Part shown: positions 58,101 to 61,914 of the stretch, one piece after another
How positions within the stretch are numbered: position 1 is the first letter of the stretch
Layout of the letters: each line of letters begins with the position of its first letter
DNA from: Micromonospora lutea
GTDB lineage: Bacteria > Actinomycetota > Actinomycetes > Mycobacteriales > Micromonosporaceae
Length of the DNA stretch: 61,914 nt
Direction of reading: 5' to 3'
Assembly (NCBI RefSeq): GCF_016863535.1
Contig: NZ_BOPB01000006.1
Location: 1 to 61,914, forward strand
Made by a program: the position numbers and the translations under genes
Notes under the pieces: model-generated
What the model saw: only the letters and a program-made list of their open reading frames with translations
Told to the model about the DNA's origin: nothing
Databases searched by the model: none

Positions 58101-59270
58101 TCACACCTGCGGCAGCCCGACGTAGTTCTCCGCCAGGCTGGTCGCGTACGCCTGGGAGGTCGTCACGTAGCGCAGGGTCGACGACTGAATCTTCGCCTCG
58201 TACGGGTCGTCGGCGTTGAGTCGGTGCAGCATCGAGGTCATCCACCAGGAGAACTGCTGGGCCCGCCATACCCGCCGCAGCGCCGTGGCGGAGTAGCCGT
58301 CGAGCAGGTCGGCGCTGCCGTCGGCGTACCAGGCCGCGAAGGCGTCGCCGAGCAGGGCGACATCGGCCAGCGCCAGGTTCATGCCCTTGGCCCCGGTCGG
58401 CGGCACGATGTGCACCGCGTCGCCGGCCAGGTACAGCCGCTGCCACTGCATCGGCTCGACCACCAGGCTGCGCAGCGGAGTGATCGACTTCTCCAGCACC
58501 GGGCCCTCGTTGAGCGTCCAGTTCGGCACCGTCTCCAGCCGGGTACGTAGCTCGGCCCAGATCCGCTCGTCCGGCCAGTCGGCGATGTCCTCGTCGGCGG
58601 GCACCTGGAGGTAGAGCCGGGAGATCTCCGGCGATCGCATGCTGTAGAGGGCGAAGCCCCGCTCGTGGTGGGCGTAGATCAACTCGTCCACCGCGGGTGG
58701 GGCGGCGGCGAGCACGCCCAGCCAGGCGAACGGGTAGACCCGCTCGTAGGTGGTCAGCACCCCGTCCGGCACGGTCGGGCGACTCACCCCGTGGTAGCCG
58801 TCGCAGCCGACCACGAAGTCACAGTGCAGTTCCTCGGCCCGGCCCTGATCGCGGAAGTGGATCACCGGGGCGGCGTCCAGCCCGGAGAGGCGTTCGGCCG
58901 GCGCCTCGAACAGGATCTTCCCGCCCGCCGCCAGCCGGGCGGCGATCAGGTCCTTGACCACCTCCTGCTGCCCGTACACGGTGATCGCCCGGCCGGTCAG
59001 CTCGGTCATCGGCACCCGGTGCGACTCGCCGTCGAAGCGCAGCTCGATTCCCTCGTGCCGCATCCCCTCCCGGTCCAGGCGCGCCCCCAGGCCGGTCTCC
59101 CGCAGCAGGTCGACCGAGCCCTGTTCGAGCACGCCCGCGCGCAACCGGTGCTCCACGTACTCCCGGCTGCGGCTCTCGATCACCACCGAGTCGATGCCGT
59201 GACGGTGCAGCAGGTGCGACAGCATGAGACCGGCCGGTCCCGCTCCGATGATGCCGACCTGGGTACGCAT
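58101..59270 (-). CDS. pobA: 4-hydroxybenzoate 3-monooxygenase
   Basis: A 389-residue FAD monooxygenase converting 4-hydroxybenzoate to protocatechuate. The dinucleotide motif is GIIGAGPAGLMLSHLL, the DG motif region CDFVVGCDGYHGVSR, and the second FAD motif LAGDAVHIVPPTGAKGMNLA. The substrate-site block YPFAWLG, YSMRSPEISRLYLQV keeps the Ser, Arg and Tyr that bind the carboxylate in PobA, and ENYVGLP near the end is also typical. ATG 59270 has AAGGAGG at 59276-59282. It is cotranscribed with the aldehyde dehydrogenase upstream. Confidence 0.94.
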   Translation of the reverse strand: MRTQVGIIGAGPAGLMLSHLLHRHGIDSVVIESRSREYVEHRLRAGVLEQGSVDLLRETGLGARLDREGMRHEGIELRFDGESHRVPMTELTGRAITVYGQQEVVKDLIAARLAAGGKILFEAPAERLSGLDAAPVIHFRDQGRAEELHCDFVVGCDGYHGVSRPTVPDGVLTTYERVYPFAWLGVLAAAPPAVDELIYAHHERGFALYSMRSPEISRLYLQVPADEDIADWPDERIWAELRTRLETVPNWTLNEGPVLEKSITPLRSLVVEPMQWQRLYLAGDAVHIVPPTGAKGMNLALADVALLGDAFAAWYADGSADLLDGYSATALRRVWRAQQFSWWMTSMLHRLNADDPYEAKIQSSTLRYVTTSQAYATSLAENYVGLPQV

Positions 59271-59295
59271 CCATGCCTCCTTGGTTCCTGCTGAC

Positions 59296-60756
59296 CTAGA
59301 ACGGGTAGCGGGTGATGTCGCCCTGCATTGTGAGCCACTGGGTCTCGGTGAACGCCTCGATGTTCGCCGCCGCCCCGCCGAAGCGGGAACCGGTACCGGA
59401 GGCGCCCACACCGCCGAACGGCGCCACCGCCTCGTCGCTGACGGTCTGGTCGTTGATGTGCACGATGCCGCTGGGGATGCGCTCGGCCAGCGCCATCGCC
59501 TTCATCACGTCGCGGCTGAGGATGCCGAGCGACAGACCGTACTCGCTGGCGCCGGCCAGTGCCGCCGCCTCGTCCAGGTCGGAGAAGCTGAGCACCGGAG
59601 CTACCGGGCCGAACACCTCCTGCGCGTACGCCGGGGTGCTCGGGGTGACGTCGGCGAGCACGGTCGGCCGGTAGAACAGCCCGTCGAAGCTGCCACCGGC
59701 GGCCAGCCGGGCACCCGCGTCCACGCTCGACGTGACCAGCGAATGAATCTTGTCGCGCTGCGCCTCGTCGATGACCGGCCCGAGCGCCACCTGCTCCTTG
59801 GCGGGGTCGCCGACCGGCAGATGATCGGCCTTGGCGGCCAGCTCGGTGACGTACCGCTCGGCGAGGCTCTCGTGCACCAGGTGCCGGCCGGTGGTCATGC
59901 AGATCTGCCCCTGATGCAGGAAGGAGCCCCACGCGCCGGCCGAGACGGCGAGGTCCAGGTCCGCGTCGTCGAGCACCACCAGCGCGGAGTTGCCGCCCAG
60001 TTCGAGGTGCGCCCGCTTGAGGTGCCGGGCAGCGGCCTCGCCGACCTTGCGGCCGGCGGCGGACGAACCGGTGAAGCTGATCACCCGTACGCGCGGGTCG
60101 GCGACCAGCGCCTCGCCGGTGGCGATTCCGCCCGGCAGCACGTGCAGCAGGCCCTCGGGCAGCCCGGCCTCCTCGAAGACCCGGGCGATGGCCAGTCCGC
60201 CGCAGACGGCCGTACGCAGATCCGGCTTGAGCACCACCGCGTTGCCCAACGCCAGCGCCGGGGCCACCGAGCGAATGGCCAGGATCAGCGGAGCGTTGAA
60301 CGGCGAGATCACGCCCACCACGCCGACCGGCAGCCGGCGGGCCAGACTCAGTCGCGGCTGAGCGCTCGGGATGATCTCACCGAGCGACTGCGAGGGCAGC
60401 GTCGCGGCCTCGTAGCACTCCTGCGCGGCGGTGCTGGTCTCCAGCACGCCCTTCGGTGGGATCGACCCGGACTCGCGGACCACCCAGTCGCCGACCTCGG
60501 CGGCGTGCTGCTCCCACAACGCGCCGGCCCGGCGGAGCACGGCGGCGCGTTCGGTGTAGCTGGTGGCCGCCCAGGCCCGCTGCGCGGCGGCGGCTCGGGC
60601 ACAGGCGCGGGCGACGTCATCGACGTCCGCCACGCCGATCTGGCCGATCTCCTCGCCGGTGGCGGGGGCACGAACGGCGGCGGTGCCGCCGGCTGGCCGC
60701 ACCCAGCCGTCGCTGTAGAGCCGGCCGTGCCAGGCGTCGGTGTCGAGCAGGGGCAT
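59296..60756 (-). CDS. Aromatic aldehyde dehydrogenase (benzaldehyde/vanillin type)
   Basis: A 486-residue aldehyde dehydrogenase. The cofactor motif is FTGSSAAG, the Glu is in LELGGNSALVVL and the catalytic Cys in HQGQICMTTGRH. The QGQIC form, with Ile before Cys and Met after it, is common in benzaldehyde and vanillin dehydrogenases. With pobA it would oxidise 4-hydroxybenzaldehyde and then hydroxylate the acid. ATG 60756 follows AAGGAGG. Confidence 0.9.
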   Translation of the reverse strand: MPLLDTDAWHGRLYSDGWVRPAGGTAAVRAPATGEEIGQIGVADVDDVARACARAAAAQRAWAATSYTERAAVLRRAGALWEQHAAEVGDWVVRESGSIPPKGVLETSTAAQECYEAATLPSQSLGEIIPSAQPRLSLARRLPVGVVGVISPFNAPLILAIRSVAPALALGNAVVLKPDLRTAVCGGLAIARVFEEAGLPEGLLHVLPGGIATGEALVADPRVRVISFTGSSAAGRKVGEAAARHLKRAHLELGGNSALVVLDDADLDLAVSAGAWGSFLHQGQICMTTGRHLVHESLAERYVTELAAKADHLPVGDPAKEQVALGPVIDEAQRDKIHSLVTSSVDAGARLAAGGSFDGLFYRPTVLADVTPSTPAYAQEVFGPVAPVLSFSDLDEAAALAGASEYGLSLGILSRDVMKAMALAERIPSGIVHINDQTVSDEAVAPFGGVGASGTGSRFGGAAANIEAFTETQWLTMQGDITRYPF

Positions 60757-60873
60757 CTCGATCCTCCTTGCGCCGCAGGGATGGGACAGCCGGGCTGCGG
60801 CCCGGCGGGGTGGGTCCGACCGCGCCTTCCCTGCGCGCGGTCCGTCGGCAGCCGAAGGGGCCGGCCACGCCCC

Positions 60874-60900
60874 ACGCCTGTTCGCTTGCCGAACAGGCGT
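60874..60900. promoter_or_regulatory. Perfect 11-bp-arm palindrome, pob/pca operator 1
   Basis: ACGCCTGTTCG and CGAACAGGCGT with a CTTGC spacer. The inner GTTCGCTTGCCGAAC resembles IclR-type (PobR/PcaR) sites. It lies about 120 bases upstream of the aldehyde dehydrogenase start in the 346-base divergent gap, which otherwise shows only promoter sequence. Confidence 0.65.
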
Positions 60901-61048
60901 TCTCATCTAGGACATTTGCACGGGACTCGACTCGCGTCAACGGATCACCGCAAACATTTCTGCGATGAGCGGGCCGTGCCCGATCCGGCCGGCCGGCACG
61001 CGTTGACGAACGCCGCCGATGCGGATTACGTTCGATAAGAGTACGTCG

Positions 61049-61063
61049 GTCCGCATGCCGAAC
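61049..61063. promoter_or_regulatory. pob/pca operator 2 before pcaI
   Basis: GTCCGCATGCCGAAC differs from the core at 60880-60894 in two of 15 bases. GTTCGATAA at 61030-61038 just upstream also resembles known Pca/Pob regulator half-sites. It lies 40 bases before the pcaI start. Confidence 0.55.
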
Positions 61064-61102
61064 AAATCTCGGCGGGGTTCGACACAGGAGGCAGGGAGGG
61101 CC

Positions 61103-61914
61103 ATGGCGAAGCTCGTCTCGCTGCACGACGGCATCGCGGAGCTGGTCGGTGACGGAGACACGGTGGCGCTGGAGGGGTTCACCCACCTGATCCCGTTCGC
61201 CGCCGGCCACGAGATCATCCGGCAGGGGCGGCGCGACCTGACCCTGGTGCGGATGACGCCCGACGTCATCTACGACCAGCTCATCGGTGCCGGCTGCGCC
61301 CGCCGCCTGGTCTTCTCCTGGGGCGGCAACCCCGGCGTGGGATCGCTGCACCGCTTCCGCGACGCGGTGCAGAACGCCTGGCCAGTCCCGCTGGAGCTGG
61401 AGGAACACAGCCACGCCGGGATGGCCAACCGCTACGTCGCCGGCGCCTCCGGCCTGCCCTTCGCCGTGCTGCGCGGCTACACCGGCACCGACCTGCCCCG
61501 GCACACCACCAACATCCGCGGCATCGACTGCCCGTTCACCGGGGAGACGCTGACCGCGGTCGCCGCACTCAACCCAGACGTGACAGTGGTGCACGCCCAG
61601 CGTGCCGACCGCGCCGGCAACGTGCAGATGTGGGGCATCACCGGCGTGCAGAAGGAGGCGGTGCTGGCCGCCCGCCGGTCACTGGTCACCGTCGAGGAGA
61701 TCGTCGACGAGTTGACCCCGGTGGCCGGCCAGGTCGTCCTGCCCGGCTGGGCGGTCACCGCCGTGGCCCACGTGCCCGGTGGGGCCCATCCCTCGTACGC
61801 GCACGGCTACTCGGTGCGGGACAACGCCTTCTACGTTGCCTGGGACGAGATCAGCCGGGACCGTGACACGTTCCAGAACTGGATCGCCCAGCACGTGCGC
61901 GAAGTGGAGGCGAC
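61103..61914 (+). CDS. pcaI: 3-oxoadipate CoA-transferase subunit A, 3' end outside the window
   Basis: At least 270 residues of a family I CoA-transferase alpha subunit (PcaI/GctA type). The N-terminus DGDTVALEGFTHLIPFAAGH, then LVFSWGGNPGVGSLHRFRDA and VVHAQRADRAGNVQMWGITG are diagnostic, as is the late HPSYAHGYSVRDNAFY. PcaIJ transfers CoA from succinyl-CoA to 3-oxoadipate, the penultimate step of the protocatechuate branch. ATG 61103 has AGGGAGGG just upstream. The frame is open to the last base. PcaJ and further pca genes are expected to the right. Confidence 0.92.
   Translation, partial: MAKLVSLHDGIAELVGDGDTVALEGFTHLIPFAAGHEIIRQGRRDLTLVRMTPDVIYDQLIGAGCARRLVFSWGGNPGVGSLHRFRDAVQNAWPVPLELEEHSHAGMANRYVAGASGLPFAVLRGYTGTDLPRHTTNIRGIDCPFTGETLTAVAALNPDVTVVHAQRADRAGNVQMWGITGVQKEAVLAARRSLVTVEEIVDELTPVAGQVVLPGWAVTAVAHVPGGAHPSYAHGYSVRDNAFYVAWDEISRDRDTFQNWIAQHVREVEA

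Overview
The window is high-GC actinomycete DNA. GTG and TTG starts, four-base ATGA/GTGA gene overlaps, many MarR/TetR/PaaX/IclR regulators, and ricin-type (CBM13) and CBM2 modules on secreted glycosidases all fit Micromonospora or a close relative. The assignment rests on codon bias, gene style and recognised repeat types, not on a search.

Region 1 (1-13.4 kb) is an arabinose and plant-polysaccharide locus. It holds a sugar ABC permease, L-arabinose isomerase (araA), two secreted GH43 enzymes, a secreted GH27 enzyme, a LacI-family regulator and a secreted GH127-type beta-L-arabinofuranosidase. Four copies of one LacI-type operator (consensus ATGTTAKCGMTMWCAT) lie in the promoters of the three secreted-enzyme units, which looks like a local regulon run by the LacI protein at 9393.

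Region 2 (13.4-20.4 kb) has a MarR-GNAT fusion, a TetR-aidB pair, a secreted clan-A glycosidase with FN3 and CBM2 modules, and a secreted cutinase of the polyester/PET-hydrolase family.

Region 3 (20.4-31.3 kb) has a pair of overlapping acyl-CoA dehydrogenases, a complete branched-chain-type ABC importer (livGFHM plus a binding lipoprotein), a TetR and a giant LuxR (LAL) regulator. A shared palindrome links the dehydrogenase promoter to the LuxR promoter.

Region 4 (31.3-43.4 kb) has an NMT1/SsuA-type ABC importer with two permeases and a PaaX regulator. Convergent to it is an SDR, amidohydrolase, MaoC and CoA-ligase operon with a divergent MarR. A secreted DUF6351-type protein and a second PaaX follow.

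Region 5 (43.5-61.9 kb) is aromatic and acyl catabolism. It has a Rieske oxygenase, a small Cys/His protein, a ferredoxin-reductase and an IclR gene. It also has an alcohol/aldehyde dehydrogenase pair facing an acyl-CoA dehydrogenase operon across a TetR, with twin operators, and then pobA, an aromatic aldehyde dehydrogenase and the start of pcaI. Decayed accessory DNA is embedded here: an orphan toxin-like fragment with an intact neighbour at 46.7-47.8 kb, and a gene graveyard with a perfect 45-bp palindrome at 57.4-58.1 kb. Overall the window reads as a catabolic island joining hemicellulose debranching to lignin-type aromatic breakdown. I see no tRNA, rRNA, CRISPR array or intact insertion sequence.
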